Below, one piece after another: positions 8,874 to 18,736 of a stretch of DNA of 33,437 bases. The notes below the pieces were generated by a model. That model was given only the letters and a program-made list of their open reading frames with translations. It was not told the DNA's origin and did no database searches. The position numbers were made by a program, and so were the translations under genes. The stretch is from the NCBI GenBank assembly GCA_024637395.1, contig JAGXFG010000067.1, forward strand, positions 1 through 33,437. The letters run 5' to 3'. Source of the stretch: Burkholderiaceae bacterium. GTDB lineage: Bacteria > Pseudomonadota > Gammaproteobacteria > Burkholderiales > Burkholderiaceae_E. Each line of letters starts with the position of its first letter. The stretch's first letter is position 1.

Positions 8874-8902
8874 TTGAGCAGAAAGCCGCTTTCCGCTAGA
8901 AT
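8874..8902 (+). promoter_or_regulatory. Sigma70 promoter of the dusB-fis-purH-ruv operon
   Basis: TTGAGC (8874-8879), a 17-base spacer and TAGAAT (8897-8902) form a near-consensus promoter in the ubiH-dusB gap. Transcription would start near 8909, leaving a leader of about 90 bases. This rules out the longer dusB reading frame that begins at 8874, because it would start inside the promoter. dusB-fis is known as a growth-rate-controlled operon in enterics; whether that holds here is inference. Confidence 0.72.
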
Positions 8903-8999
8903 CCGCATCTTGCACTCGCGCGGGTCACGCGACGAGTGCACCAACCAATCGATGTGCGCCAGCGGCGCGCGTCCCTCGCGAGGCTCCGAGTCCGAAAAG

Positions 9000-10001
9000 A
9001 TGAAAATCGGTCCGTTCAATGTCTCGAGCCTCGCCCTCCTTGCGCCCATGGCCGGAGCCACCGACCGGCCCTTTCGCGAGCTCTGCCGGCGCTACGGCGC
9101 CGGTTACACGGTCTCGGAAATGATCGCCTCCAACCCGCGACTGCGCGACTCGCGCAAGAGCGCGCGCCGGGCGCTCAGCGAGCTCGACGCCGAGCCCCGG
9201 GTGCTGCAGATTGTCGGCGCCGACCCGGCCACCATGGCCGACGCGGCCCGCCACGGAGTCGACCAGGGCGCCCAGATCATCGACATCAACATGGGCTGCC
9301 CGGCGAAGAAGGTCTGCAACACCATGGCCGGATCGGCGCTGATGGCCGACGAGGACCTGGCGACGCGCATCATCGCTGCAGTGTGCGCGGCGGTAGCGGT
9401 GCCGGTGACGGTCAAGATGCGCACCGGACCAACGCTCGAGCGGCGCAACGCGGCCGCGGTCGCTTTGGCCGCGCAGGAGGTCGGAGCCGCGATGATCGTG
9501 GTCCATGGCCGCAGCCGCGCCTGTGGCTTTCGTGGCGAAGCCAGCTACGAGACGATTGCCGAGGTCAAGGCCGCGCTGAGAATCCCGGTGGTGGCCAACG
9601 GCGACATCGACTCGCCGGAGAAGGCCCGGGCCGTGCTCGAGTTCACCGGCGCCGACGCGGTAATGGTCGGCCGGGCGGCATTGGCGCGGCCGTGGCTGTG
9701 CGCCGAGATCGACCATTACCTGGGCACCGGCGAATTGCTGGCGCCGCCGTCGTTCGATGAATTCGGTCGCCGGGTCAGGGAACACCTGCTCGCCCACTAC
9801 GATTTCCACGGCGAATACGACGGCCTGCGCATTGCGCGCAAGCGCGTCGGCTGGTACCTCGCGGGCATGCCGGCGGCGACCGGCTTCCTCGCCACCTTCA
9901 ACCAACTCGAGTGCGCCGCGGCGCAGCTCGAGGCCCTCGACGAATTCTTTACCCCCGGCGCTGTGAGCGACCGGACTACGACCTGGAGAAAGGCGGCGTG
10001 A
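9000..10001 (+). CDS. dusB: tRNA-dihydrouridine synthase B
   Basis: DusB reduces uridine to dihydrouridine in the D-loop of tRNA with FMN and NADPH. The 333-aa product begins MKIGPFNVSSLALLAPMAGATDRPFR, the FMN-binding start of the TIM barrel. It contains the catalytic INMGCPAKKV motif (Cys100, the same number as in E. coli DusB), VTVKMRTG, the VVHGRSR strand, PVVANGDI and GADAVMVGRAALARPW for phosphate binding. The frame is open 42 codons further upstream, but ATG 9000 fits the family and lies after the promoter. The stop overlaps the GTG start of fis by 4 bases, the conserved dusB-fis pairing of beta- and gammaproteobacteria. Confidence 0.95.
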   Translation: MKIGPFNVSSLALLAPMAGATDRPFRELCRRYGAGYTVSEMIASNPRLRDSRKSARRALSELDAEPRVLQIVGADPATMADAARHGVDQGAQIIDINMGCPAKKVCNTMAGSALMADEDLATRIIAAVCAAVAVPVTVKMRTGPTLERRNAAAVALAAQEVGAAMIVVHGRSRACGFRGEASYETIAEVKAALRIPVVANGDIDSPEKARAVLEFTGADAVMVGRAALARPWLCAEIDHYLGTGELLAPPSFDEFGRRVREHLLAHYDFHGEYDGLRIARKRVGWYLAGMPAATGFLATFNQLECAAAQLEALDEFFTPGAVSDRTTTWRKAA

Positions 10002-10246
10002 GCAAGATTCAATCCCTCAATGACACCGTTGCTCGGTGTCTCGAGCGTTATTTCAAGGATCTCGACGGCACCATGCCAGGCGGCGTCTACGACATGGTGA
10101 TCCAGGCGGTCGAGCGCCCGATGCTCGAGATCGTGATGCGCCAGTCGGAACACAACCAGCTGCGCGCCAGCGCGATCCTGGGAATCAACCGCAACACCTT
10201 GCGCAAGAAACTCCAGAACCACGGGCTGCTCAACAATCATGAATGA
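9998..10246 (+). CDS. fis: Nucleoid-associated DNA-bending regulator Fis
   Basis: Fis is a small homodimer that bends DNA, activates rRNA promoters and assists site-specific recombination. The 82-aa product ends in the helix-turn-helix [20 protein letters not shown], with the upstream dimer helices ([21 protein letters not shown]). It is shorter than enteric Fis (98 aa), lacking part of the N-terminal hairpin arm, as is usual in betaproteobacteria. The start is GTG at 9998, overlapping the dusB stop (GTGA), with a GGAG about 10 bases upstream. The 3' end overlaps purH by 8 bases. Confidence 0.93.
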   Translation: MSKIQSLNDTVARCLERYFKDLDGTMPGGVYDMVIQAVERPMLEIVMRQSEHNQLRASAILGINRNTLRKKLQNHGLLNNHE

Positions 10247-11834
10247 GTCAAGCAAAGTGACCGGACCAGCGCCGGCGCCGCGCGTCGCGCGCGCTCTGAT
10301 CAGCGTCTCCGACAAGACCGGCATCGTGGCCTTCGCGGCCGAACTCGCGGCGCTCGGCGTGACCATCCTCTCCACCGGCGGCACCGCGCGGCTGCTCGCC
10401 CAGGAGGGCATCGCGGTTACCGAGGTTGCCGACTACACCGGATTTCCGGAAATGCTCGACGGCCGGGTCAAGACCCTGCACCCGAAGGTGCACGGCGGGC
10501 TGCTCGCGCGCCGCGACCTGCCCGAGCACATGAGCGCTCTTGCCGAGCACGGGATCGAACCGATCGACCTGCTGGTGGTCAATCTCTACCCCTTCGAGCA
10601 GACCGTGGCCCGGCCCGAGTGCACGCTCGAGGAAGCGATCGAGAACATCGACATCGGCGGCCCGACGATGCTGCGCGCCGCGGCCAAGAACCACAGCGCG
10701 CTCACCGTGGTGGTGGATCCGAGCGACTACGCGGTGGTGATCGCCGCGCTGCGCGCGGGCCAAACGGTTGACGCCCAGACCCGCTACGTCCTGGCCCGCA
10801 AGGTGTTCTCGCACACCGCGCGCTACGACGCCGCAATTTCCAACTATCTCGGCAGCCACGGGGCGGAAAGTGCCAACGGCCTTTACCCGCCGACCTTCAC
10901 CCAGCAGTGGGAGAAGGTGCAGGAGCTGCGCTACGGTGAGAACCCCCACCAGAACGCGGCCTTCTATCGCGACCTCGACCCGGCACCCGGCACGCTCGCG
11001 AGCTACCGCCAGCTCCAGGGCAAGGAACTGTCCTACAACAACATCACCGATTCCGATGCGGCCTGGGAGTGCGTGCGCACCTTCGAGGCTCCCGCCTGCG
11101 TGATCGTCAAGCATGCCAACCCGTGCGGCGTTGCGCTCGGCAGCGATGTCGCCGATGCCTACGCCAAGGCCTTCGCCTGTGACCCGACATCGGCTTTCGG
11201 CGGGATCCTGGCGTTCAACCGCACCCTCGACGGCGCTGCCGCCGAGCTGGCGGCACGCCAATTCGTCGAGGTGCTGATCGCCCCGGCGTTCACCCCCGAG
11301 GCGCTGGCGGCATTTGCCGGCAAGACCAACGTGCGCATTCTCCAGATCGCGCTCGATAAGGGCGGCAACGAGCGCGACTTCAAGCGCGTCGGCGGCGGCC
11401 TGCTGGTGCAATCGCCCGATACGCGCAATGTTCTCGCCAGCGAACTGCGGGTCGTGACCAAGCGCAAGCCCAGCGAGAGCGAGTTCGCCGACCTGCTGTT
11501 TGCCTGGCGCGTGGCCAAGTTCGTCAAGTCCAACGCAATCGTGTTCTGCGGCCAGGGCCGCACCCTGGGCGTGGGCGCCGGCCAGATGAGCCGCATCGAC
11601 TCGGCGCGCATCGCCGCGATCAAGGCTGCCAATGCCGGCCTGTCGCTGGCCGGCTCGGCCGCGGCTTCGGACGCCTTCTTCCCGTTTCGCGACGGACTCG
11701 ACGCGGTGGCCGACGCCGGTGCCACCGCGGTCATCCAGCCGGGCGGCTCGATGCGCGACGAGGAGGTGATCGCCGCCGCCGACGAGCGCGGACTGGCGAT
11801 GGTCCTTACCGGCATGCGCCACTTCCGGCACTGA
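10239..11834 (+). CDS. purH: Bifunctional AICAR transformylase / IMP cyclohydrolase
   Basis: PurH performs the last two steps of purine synthesis, AICAR to FAICAR to IMP, in the cytoplasm. The 531-aa product has an N-terminal MGS-like cyclohydrolase domain ([41 protein letters not shown]). The C-terminal transformylase domain shows [28 protein letters not shown] with the catalytic Lys-His, [20 protein letters not shown], and ends in [10 protein letters not shown]. Length agrees with E. coli PurH (529 aa). It follows fis with an 8-base overlap; fis-purH-ruvCAB is a typical betaproteobacterial order. Confidence 0.97.
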   Translation: MNESSKVTGPAPAPRVARALISVSDKTGIVAFAAELAALGVTILSTGGTARLLAQEGIAVTEVADYTGFPEMLDGRVKTLHPKVHGGLLARRDLPEHMSALAEHGIEPIDLLVVNLYPFEQTVARPECTLEEAIENIDIGGPTMLRAAAKNHSALTVVVDPSDYAVVIAALRAGQTVDAQTRYVLARKVFSHTARYDAAISNYLGSHGAESANGLYPPTFTQQWEKVQELRYGENPHQNAAFYRDLDPAPGTLASYRQLQGKELSYNNITDSDAAWECVRTFEAPACVIVKHANPCGVALGSDVADAYAKAFACDPTSAFGGILAFNRTLDGAAAELAARQFVEVLIAPAFTPEALAAFAGKTNVRILQIALDKGGNERDFKRVGGGLLVQSPDTRNVLASELRVVTKRKPSESEFADLLFAWRVAKFVKSNAIVFCGQGRTLGVGAGQMSRIDSARIAAIKAANAGLSLAGSAAASDAFFPFRDGLDAVADAGATAVIQPGGSMRDEEVIAAADERGLAMVLTGMRHFRH

Positions 11835-11854
11835 GACCGGGACGCGTGCGCGAG

Positions 11855-12406
11855 ATGGCCGGTGAAACGACGATCATTCTCGGTATCGACCCTGGTCTGC
11901 GCGCCACCGGTTTTGGCCTGATAGAGATCAGCGGCAATCGCCCGGTATACATCGCCAGCGGCACCATCCGCACCTCCAAGGACGACCTGGCGACCAGGCT
12001 CGGCACGATCTTCAACGGGCTGCGCGAACTCATCGAGCGCTACCAGCCGACGGTTTCCGCGATCGAGAAAGTGTTCGTCAACGTCAACCCGGCCTCGACG
12101 CTGCTGCTCGGCCAGGCCCGGGGAGCGGCGATCACCGCGCTGGTGAGCGCCGCCGTGCCGGTGCACGAATACACCGCGCTGCAACTCAAGCAAGCCGTCA
12201 CCGGACACGGCCATGCCACCAAGGAGCAGGTCCAGCTGATGGTGCAGCGCCTGCTCACGCTGCCCGGCTTGCCGCCGAGCGACGCCGCCGATGCCCTGGC
12301 CTGCGCCATCTGCCACCACCACGGCGGCGCGTTGCGCGCCGCGGTGGCCGGTGCCGGCACCGGACTGCCCGCCGGGATGCGGCTGCGCCGGGGCCGGCTG
12401 TCCTGA
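11855..12406 (+). CDS. ruvC: Holliday junction resolvase RuvC
   Basis: RuvC is the dimeric endonuclease that cuts Holliday junctions positioned by RuvAB. The product (183 aa from the ATG at 11855; 186 aa from a GTG at 11846) carries the RNase-H-like acidic residues: the aspartate of [13 protein letters not shown], the glutamate of [12 protein letters not shown] and the aspartates of [17 protein letters not shown]. The [14 protein letters not shown] helix is also typical. Neither start has a strong ribosome-binding site; the ATG is preferred because family members begin only a few residues before the first strand. It lies 20 bases after purH and 30 before ruvA. Confidence 0.94.
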   Translation: MAGETTIILGIDPGLRATGFGLIEISGNRPVYIASGTIRTSKDDLATRLGTIFNGLRELIERYQPTVSAIEKVFVNVNPASTLLLGQARGAAITALVSAAVPVHEYTALQLKQAVTGHGHATKEQVQLMVQRLLTLPGLPPSDAADALACAICHHHGGALRAAVAGAGTGLPAGMRLRRGRLS

Positions 12407-12436
12407 CCCGGGCTCTGGTGTAACCTCTCGGACATC

Positions 12437-13015
12437 ATGATCGGAAGACTCAGCGGAACCCTGATCGACAAACGCCCGCCGGCGCTGCTGGTGGAGGTCG
12501 GTGGCGTGGGCTATGAGGTCGACGTGCCGATGAGCACGCTCTACGGCCTGCCGGCGATCGGCGAGCGGGTCGTGCTGCTCACCCACCTGGTGGTACGCGA
12601 GGATGCCCACCTGCTCTACGGTTTCGCGACCGAGGCCGAGCGCGACGCCTTCCGGCTGCTGATCAGGATTTCGGGCATCGGCCCGCGGATCGCGCTGGCG
12701 GTGCTCTCGGGGCTTTCGGTCGACGAACTCGCGCAGGCGATTGCCACCCAGGAGACCGGCCAGATCACGCGGGTGCCGGGCATCGGCAAGAAGACCGCCG
12801 AGCGGCTGCTGCTGGAACTCAAGGGCAAGCTCGCACCGGCGCTCGACCAGGCCCGCGCCGGCCTGCCCTCGGACACCGGCGCCGAGGTCACCCGCGCCCT
12901 GATGGCGCTGGGCTATTCGGACCGCGAAGCCAGCCTCGCGGTGCGCGGACTCGAGCCCGGGAGCACGATCTCCGACGGGATTCGCCGCGCGCTGAAGTCA
13001 CTGGCCAAGGGCTGA
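12437..13015 (+). CDS. ruvA: Holliday junction helicase subunit RuvA
   Basis: RuvA tetramers bind the four-way junction and load the RuvB motor. The 192-aa product shows the N-terminal OB-fold ([20 protein letters not shown]), two helix-hairpin-helix elements ([17 protein letters not shown] and [20 protein letters not shown]) and the C-terminal RuvB-binding domain ([19 protein letters not shown]). Length is near the usual 200 aa. It is followed 16 bases later by ruvB, in the standard order. Confidence 0.96.
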   Translation: MIGRLSGTLIDKRPPALLVEVGGVGYEVDVPMSTLYGLPAIGERVVLLTHLVVREDAHLLYGFATEAERDAFRLLIRISGIGPRIALAVLSGLSVDELAQAIATQETGQITRVPGIGKKTAERLLLELKGKLAPALDQARAGLPSDTGAEVTRALMALGYSDREASLAVRGLEPGSTISDGIRRALKSLAKG

Positions 13016-13031
13016 GCAGGAAGCGCCGACG

Positions 13032-14086
<1,055 letters not shown>

Positions 14087-14090
<4 letters not shown>

Positions 14091-14539
14091 TCGACATCAA
14101 GCCCGGCAGCGACGGCGCCGCAGCGCGCGCGGCACCTGGAACCGTGTTCGAGTGGCCGGTCCGGGTCTATTACGAGGACACCGACGCCGGCGGCATCGTC
14201 TACTACGCCAACTACCTGCGCTTTTTCGAGCGCGCCCGCACCGAATGGCTGCGCGCCCTGGGCGCAAGCCACACCAAGCTCGAGGCCGAAGACGGGCTCT
14301 TGTTCGTGGTGTGCGACCTTACGATCAAATACCTCAAGTCGGCGCGGCTCGACGACCAGCTGATAATCGACGTGCGCGTCGCCGAGGCGCGGCGGGCCTC
14401 GCTCACTCTGGCGCAGACGGCGCGGCTGGCGGGATATGACGAAATACTGGTGAGCGCCAGGGTACGGGTGGCGACCCTGCGGCGGGGCGCAACCCGCCCG
14501 GCGCCGCTGCCAAAATGGCTGTTGCAGGAGCTGAACTGA
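14087..14539 (+). CDS. ybgC: Tol-Pal-associated acyl-CoA thioesterase, hotdog fold
   Basis: YbgC hydrolyses acyl-CoA thioesters and is the conserved first gene of the tol-pal cluster; its link to the Tol system is thought to be phospholipid-related. The 150-aa product has the 4-hydroxybenzoyl-CoA-thioesterase motif [20 protein letters not shown], with catalytic Asp33 equivalent to Asp18 of E. coli YbgC. Position 40 carries Tyr where E. coli has His. The C-terminal half ([11 protein letters not shown]) completes a single hotdog domain. The ATG at 14087 overlaps the ruvB stop; the stop overlaps the tolQ ATG by one base. Confidence 0.92.
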
Positions 14540-15210
14540 TGAATAACGATCTCTCGATCTTCACGCTGGTGGCACAGGCCAGCGTGCTGGTGCAGGTGGT
14601 GATGGCGCTGCTGATGCTGGTGTCGCTCGGTTCGTGGAGCGTGATCTTTCGCAAGATCTTCGTCATCCGGGCCGCTCGCATCGCCACCCAGCGCTTCGAG
14701 GACGAGTTCTGGACCGACCGCGACCTGGGCGTGCTCCATGAACAATTGCGCGAACAGCGGCGCGACCATGGTCCGCTGGCGCGGATCTTTTCCGCCGGGA
14801 TGACCGAATTCCTGCGCACCCGCCAGCAACGGCCCAACGACCCGGCGGCCATGCTCGACGGATCGCGCCGAGCGATGCGCGCCACCAGCCAGCGCGAACT
14901 CGACGCGCTCGAGTCGAGCCTGGCGTTTCTCGCCTCGGCTGGTTCGGTCAGCCCCTACGTGGGGCTGTTCGGCACCGTCTGGGGGATCATGAATTCTTTC
15001 CGCGGACTGGCCAATGTCCACCAGGCCACGCTCGCGGCGGTCGCGCCGGGGATTGCCGAGGCGCTGGTCGCCACCGCGATCGGCCTGTTCGCAGCGATTC
15101 CGGCAGTGGTCGCGTACAACCGCTTCGCCTACGACATCGATCGCATTTCGAGCCGCTTCGAGACCTTCATCGAGGAATTCTCGAACGTTCTGCACCGGCA
15201 GGTGGGTTAG
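14539..15210 (+). CDS. tolQ: Tol-Pal inner-membrane proton-channel protein TolQ
   Basis: TolQ, with TolR, forms the proton-driven stator that powers TolA and so retrieves Pal to the division site. The 223-aa product (MotA/TolQ/ExbB family) has three membrane spans: near residues 10-32 (VQVVMALLMLVSLGSWSVIF), about 125-150 (GSVSPYVGLFGTVWGIMNSF) and about 165-190 (IAEALVATAIGLFAAIPAVV). The glycine/proline pattern of spans 2-3 is that of the family. The ATG shares one base with the ybgC stop. tolR follows 5 bases after the stop. Confidence 0.96.
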   Translation: MNNDLSIFTLVAQASVLVQVVMALLMLVSLGSWSVIFRKIFVIRAARIATQRFEDEFWTDRDLGVLHEQLREQRRDHGPLARIFSAGMTEFLRTRQQRPNDPAAMLDGSRRAMRATSQRELDALESSLAFLASAGSVSPYVGLFGTVWGIMNSFRGLANVHQATLAAVAPGIAEALVATAIGLFAAIPAVVAYNRFAYDIDRISSRFETFIEEFSNVLHRQVG

Positions 15211-15215
15211 CCGGC

Positions 15216-15653
15216 ATGTCAGCGATGCAATCCCGCTCGAGTTCCCGGCGCGGCAAGCGCCTGGTCTCGGACATCAACGTCGTGCCCTACATCGACGTGA
15301 TGCTGGTGCTGCTGGTGATTTTCATGGTTACCGCGCCGCTGGTGCCACCGGGGACCATCGATCTGGCGCGCGCCGGCGGTGGCGGCAGTTCCCCGGAACG
15401 CTATATTGAGGTGCAGGTCAGAAAAAGCGGCGAATTGTCGGTGCGCCGCGTCAATGTTGGCGATCCCGGCAGCCGGGTGGTCAAGCGCGGGGATCTCGAC
15501 AGCACGGTGGCGCAGATGCGCGGCGCAGAGACGCTGCCGATCGTGATCACCGCCGACAAGGCGGTGCCCTACGGTGAAGTGGCCGCCATCCTTGGTCAAC
15601 TCAAGCAGGATTCCGGCTCCCGGGTCGGCCTGCTGGTGCAGCCCGAGCGCTAG
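15216..15653 (+). CDS. tolR: Tol-Pal energizing protein TolR
   Basis: TolR (ExbD family) plugs the TolQ pentamer and carries the proton-binding aspartate. The 145-aa product has a short cytoplasmic tail, one membrane span (VVPYIDVMLVLLVIFMVTAP, about residues 22-41) with the essential Asp27, and a periplasmic domain ending VTADKAVPYGEVAAILGQL...VGLLVQPE. Size and order match TolR. It lies between tolQ and tolA with gaps of 5 and 2 bases, consistent with one transcript. Confidence 0.95.
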   Translation: MSAMQSRSSSRRGKRLVSDINVVPYIDVMLVLLVIFMVTAPLVPPGTIDLARAGGGGSSPERYIEVQVRKSGELSVRRVNVGDPGSRVVKRGDLDSTVAQMRGAETLPIVITADKAVPYGEVAAILGQLKQDSGSRVGLLVQPER

Positions 15654-15655
15654 GC

Positions 15656-16597
15656 ATGGCTCCGACCCGTCCCCCGGTAAGCGGCGGTCGCTGGAAAGCG
15701 ATCGGACTGGCCGTTGCGGTGCACGTGCTGCTGGCAGCTTTCCTGATCGTCGGCATCCGCTGGAAAACCAGCCCGCCCCCGCCGATGCAGGCCGAACTGT
15801 TCACTCCGCCGGTCAACCCGGTGTCCAAGCCGGTGCCGCCCGAGCCCTTGCCGCCACCGGCACCCAAGCCCCCGCCGGTGGTCAAGCCAGCGCCCAAACC
15901 GGAGTTGGCCAAGCCCGACATCGTCACCGAAAAGGTGCGGCTGGCGGCGGCCGAGGCCGAGCGCGAGCGGTTTGCCAACGCCCGCAAGGAAACCGAAAAG
16001 CAGTTGCGGGAGAAGAAACTCGCCGAGGAAGAGGCGCGGCGCAAGGCCGAAGAGCTCAAGGCGCAAAAGCTCAAGGAGGCCAGAGAGGCAGACGCAGCCA
16101 GGAAGAAGGCTGCCGAGGAGGCGAAAAAGGAAGCCGCGGCCAAGGCCCGCAAGGAAGCCGAGGAGAAGGCCCGCAAGGAGGCCGAAGAAAAGGCCGCGAT
16201 GGCCGCCGAAGCGCAGCGCGAGGCCTACGTCAAGGGCCTGATGAACCAGGCCTCGGGCGCAGCCTCGGCCGGCGGCGCGACCAGTGGGTCCGGGACCGCC
16301 GGGGCTGGCGGCGGCGGTGATTCTTCCTATCGCTCGCTGCTCTCGTCGCGGATTCGAGCCGGCACCATATTTTCGATTCCGGCAGACCTCAGCGGGAATC
16401 CCAAGGCGGTGTTCGTGGTGACCGTAATGCCCGACTGCACCATCGCCGCGATCAGGATGCGCAAATCGAGCGGCTTGCCCAGCTGGGACCAGGCCGCCGA
16501 GCGGGGCATCCAGCGCGCCAGCCCCCTGCCCAGGATGCCCAACGGCACTTGTCCGCCGGAACTCGAGATCACCCGCGGTCCGCGCGATTCCGACTAG
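15656..16597 (+). CDS. tolA: Tol-Pal bridging protein TolA
   Basis: TolA spans the periplasm from TolQR to TolB/Pal. The 313-aa product has an N-terminal membrane helix (about residues 15-34, containing His23), a proline-rich stretch (PPEPLPPPAPKPPPVV) and a long charged helix (about 95-195) built of KARKEAEE-like repeats. A Gly/Ser/Ala linker precedes the compact C-terminal domain (SYRSLLSSRIRAGTIFSIP, then GNPKAVFVVTVMPDCTIAAI). Two cysteines in the C-terminal domain (in MPDCTI and NGTCPP) match the disulfide of the family. Low-complexity DNA in the helix-coding part makes it prone to length change between strains. Confidence 0.95.
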   Translation: MAPTRPPVSGGRWKAIGLAVAVHVLLAAFLIVGIRWKTSPPPPMQAELFTPPVNPVSKPVPPEPLPPPAPKPPPVVKPAPKPELAKPDIVTEKVRLAAAEAERERFANARKETEKQLREKKLAEEEARRKAEELKAQKLKEAREADAARKKAAEEAKKEAAAKARKEAEEKARKEAEEKAAMAAEAQREAYVKGLMNQASGAASAGGATSGSGTAGAGGGGDSSYRSLLSSRIRAGTIFSIPADLSGNPKAVFVVTVMPDCTIAAIRMRKSSGLPSWDQAAERGIQRASPLPRMPNGTCPPELEITRGPRDSD

Positions 16598-16605
16598 TGG
16601 GGCGC

Positions 16606-16623
16606 AAAAAACCGCCCGGCGGT
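16606..16623 (-). terminator. Terminator-like hairpin facing the minus strand after tolA
   Basis: Read on the minus strand, ACCGCCGGGCGGT (5-bp stem, 3-base loop) is followed directly by six T residues. On the plus strand the run is A before the hairpin, so it would not end tolA transcription. No minus-strand gene lies upstream, so if it works it would stop antisense transcription entering tolA. Confidence 0.4.
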
Positions 16624-16657
16624 AACAGCAGCCGACGAATGGTCATCGGAGCATGAC

Positions 16658-16663
16658 TATAAT
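16658..16663 (+). promoter_or_regulatory. Candidate -10 box of a tolB-pal-cpoB promoter
   Basis: A perfect TATAAT lies in the 134-base gap between tolA and tolB, with a TG a few bases upstream that may compensate for a poor -35 region. Enteric tol-pal loci also have an internal promoter ahead of tolB. Inference from sequence position only. Confidence 0.45.
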
Positions 16664-16731
16664 GACTCTTGCCCGTTCCGCGTCCAGGGCGCATAGCCCC
16701 AGCGCGCACTTCCCCGGAACCAAGACACAAG

Positions 16732-18048
16732 ATGGCACTGTTTCTTCCTGAATTCGCATCAATGGCACAGCGCAGCGTCGGCATCGGCATCGGCCTGATT
16801 GCGCTCTCAGCACTACTGCTACCCGGCAGCGGTGGGGCGCAGATGCGCCTCGACGTCTCCGGCGTCGGCGCTGCCCAGTATCCGGTCGCAATCGCGAATT
16901 TCGTCAGTGACGGCCGCGCCGGCACCGATGTTGCCGCAGTGGTGCGCGCCGACCTGGCCCGCAGCGGCTCATTCCGGATCGTCGACCTGCCGCTTACGAT
17001 TTCCGATACCGGCAGCGTCGACTTCGCCCGCCTGCGCGAGCTCGGCGCCGACGCGGTGCTGGGCGGCTCGATTGCCCGCCTGGCCGACGGACGCTACGAC
17101 ATCCGTGATCGGCTGACCGACACCGTGCGCCAGCACTCCCTTGGCGGCGAGGCAGTGATCGCGTCCGAGGCCGATTTGCGCTTTGCAGCCCACCGGATTG
17201 CCGATTTCGTCTACGAGAAACTCACTGGCCAAAAGGGCATCTTCTCCACCCGCATCGCCTATGTTTCCAAGCAAGGCACCCGTTACCGGCTCAATATCGC
17301 CGACTGGGACGGCGAGAACGTCCAGTCATCGCTGACTTCGAGCGAACCGATCATCTCGCCATCGTGGTCACCTGACGGCACACAGCTTGCCTACGTCTCG
17401 TTCGAGAGCGGCAAACCGGTTGTGTACGTCCACAGCATCGCCAGCGGCAAGCGCCGCGTCGTGGCCAATTTCCACGGCAGCAACAGCGCCCCGGCCTGGT
17501 CACCCGACGGCAGGCAGCTCGCCGTGGCGCTCACCCGCGACGGACTCTCGCAGGTCTACCTGATCTCGACCGATGGCACAGGAACGCCGCGGCGCCTGCT
17601 CACTTCGAGCGGGATCGATACCGAACCATTTTTCTCCGCCGACGGAAAGTCGCTGTATTTCAGTTCTGACCGCGGGGGTTCGCCGCAGGTCTACCGGATT
17701 TCAGCCAATGGTGGTGACCCAACCCGGGTCACCTTCGGCTCAAATTACAACTCCAGCCCCAGGGTCAGCCCTGACGGCCGCACACTGGCTTTCGTCACGC
17801 GTCGCGACGGCCGCTATTTCGTGGCCATCAAGGACCTCGCGGGAGATGGCAAGGAAGAAGTGCTCTCCCAGGGAGGCAGCGAGGAAGCACCGAGCTTCGC
17901 TCCCAACGGGCGCTGGGTCATGTACGCTACCAAGGTCGGCGGGCGCGACCTGCTGATGGCAGCGTCGATTGACGGCCGGGTAAAGCAGCGACTAAGCGCG
18001 GCGGCGGGTGACATTCGGGAGCCGACCTGGAGCCCGTATGCGCGCTGA
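16732..18048 (+). CDS. tolB: Tol-Pal periplasmic beta-propeller protein TolB
   Basis: TolB is the periplasmic partner that binds Pal and is pulled off it by TolA. The product (438 aa from ATG 16732; 428 aa from ATG 16762) starts with a signal peptide ending near SGGAQ. A TolB N-terminal domain (VAIANFVSDGRAGTDVAAVV) follows. A six-bladed propeller is marked by repeats PSWSPDGTQLAYVS, PAWSPDGRQLAVAL, PFFSADGKSLYFSS, PRVSPDGRTLAFVT, PSFAPNGRWVMYAT and the closing PTWSPYAR. The second ATG gives a more ordinary signal peptide; neither has a clear ribosome-binding site. It lies downstream of tolA with a probable promoter between. Confidence 0.95.
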   Translation: MALFLPEFASMAQRSVGIGIGLIALSALLLPGSGGAQMRLDVSGVGAAQYPVAIANFVSDGRAGTDVAAVVRADLARSGSFRIVDLPLTISDTGSVDFARLRELGADAVLGGSIARLADGRYDIRDRLTDTVRQHSLGGEAVIASEADLRFAAHRIADFVYEKLTGQKGIFSTRIAYVSKQGTRYRLNIADWDGENVQSSLTSSEPIISPSWSPDGTQLAYVSFESGKPVVYVHSIASGKRRVVANFHGSNSAPAWSPDGRQLAVALTRDGLSQVYLISTDGTGTPRRLLTSSGIDTEPFFSADGKSLYFSSDRGGSPQVYRISANGGDPTRVTFGSNYNSSPRVSPDGRTLAFVTRRDGRYFVAIKDLAGDGKEEVLSQGGSEEAPSFAPNGRWVMYATKVGGRDLLMAASIDGRVKQRLSAAAGDIREPTWSPYAR

Positions 18049-18126
18049 CCTGAGAAGAACAATCAGCCAGGAATTTTGAAGGCCCGGTGACCACGGATTT
18101 GCGGGCACCGAATTACAGGAGAAATC

Positions 18127-18714
18127 ATGTCAAGAATTCTGCATCTACTGCTTATCGCCGCAACGGCCGCAACTCTGTCCGCGTGCGGGTCGAACGTGAA
18201 ACTCGACGACCCCCAGAAACCGGCGTCAATCGAGAACCGTGATGCCGACGCGGCGGCGGCTGCAGCGGCAGCGGCAGCGGCGGCGGCTGCAGCGGCCAAG
18301 GCCGGCACTGGCCAGACCGATTCGCGCACGATCGCCCCGGTGGTCGCAGCGCCCAAGGATCCGCTCAACGATCCCGCCAATCCGCTCTCCAAACGCAGCG
18401 TCTACTTCGAGTACGACAGTTTTGCGGTCGGGGCCGACTACCTGTCAGTCATCGAAGCCCATGCCCGGTACCTCAACGCCAATCGGCAGCGCCAGGTCAT
18501 GATCGAGGGCAATACCGACGAGCGCGGGCCACGCGAATACAACCTCGCCCTGGGACAGCGCCGGGCCGAGGCGGTTCATCGTGCCCTCGCCGCGCTGGGG
18601 GTTTCTGAAGCGCAGATGGAAGCGGTCAGCTTCGGTGAAGAGCGGCCGCGCGCCACCGGCACCGACGAGGCCGCATTCGCCGAGAACCGACGCGCTGACA
18701 TCGTCTACAAGTAA
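18127..18714 (+). CDS. pal: Peptidoglycan-associated outer-membrane lipoprotein Pal
   Basis: Pal anchors the outer membrane to peptidoglycan and is the cargo of the Tol machine. The 195-aa product has a lipoprotein signal with lipobox LSAC (lipidated Cys20), a linker with 16 consecutive alanines (residues 42-57), and an OmpA-like domain: VYFEYDSFAV, IEGNTDERGPREYNLALGQR (the diaminopimelate-binding region) and ENRRADIVYK at the end. AGGAG sits 7 bases before the ATG. It is otherwise typical; the alanine run is the odd point and lengthens the tether between membrane and wall-binding domain. Confidence 0.96.
   Translation: MSRILHLLLIAATAATLSACGSNVKLDDPQKPASIENRDADAAAAAAAAAAAAAAAAKAGTGQTDSRTIAPVVAAPKDPLNDPANPLSKRSVYFEYDSFAVGADYLSVIEAHARYLNANRQRQVMIEGNTDERGPREYNLALGQRRAEAVHRALAALGVSEAQMEAVSFGEERPRATGTDEAAFAENRRADIVYK
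18250..18297 (+). repeat. Poly-alanine GCN codon tract within pal
   Basis: Sixteen GCN codons in a row encode (Ala)16. The tract contains a repeated 15-base block (GCG GCG GCT GCA GCG at 18253-18267 and again near its end), a substrate for replication slippage. Changes in steps of three would keep the frame and alter the tether length of Pal. Confidence 0.85.
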
Positions 18715-18736
18715 CCAAGGGGCGCCGACACCAACC

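Noticed and set aside
8874-8999. N-terminal extension of dusB by 42 codons
   Set aside because: It would begin inside the dusB promoter and lacks similarity to DusB N-termini.
10248-11831. Minus-strand frame of 527 codons opposite purH
   Set aside because: Mirror of purH codon bias with no motif; purH is unambiguous.
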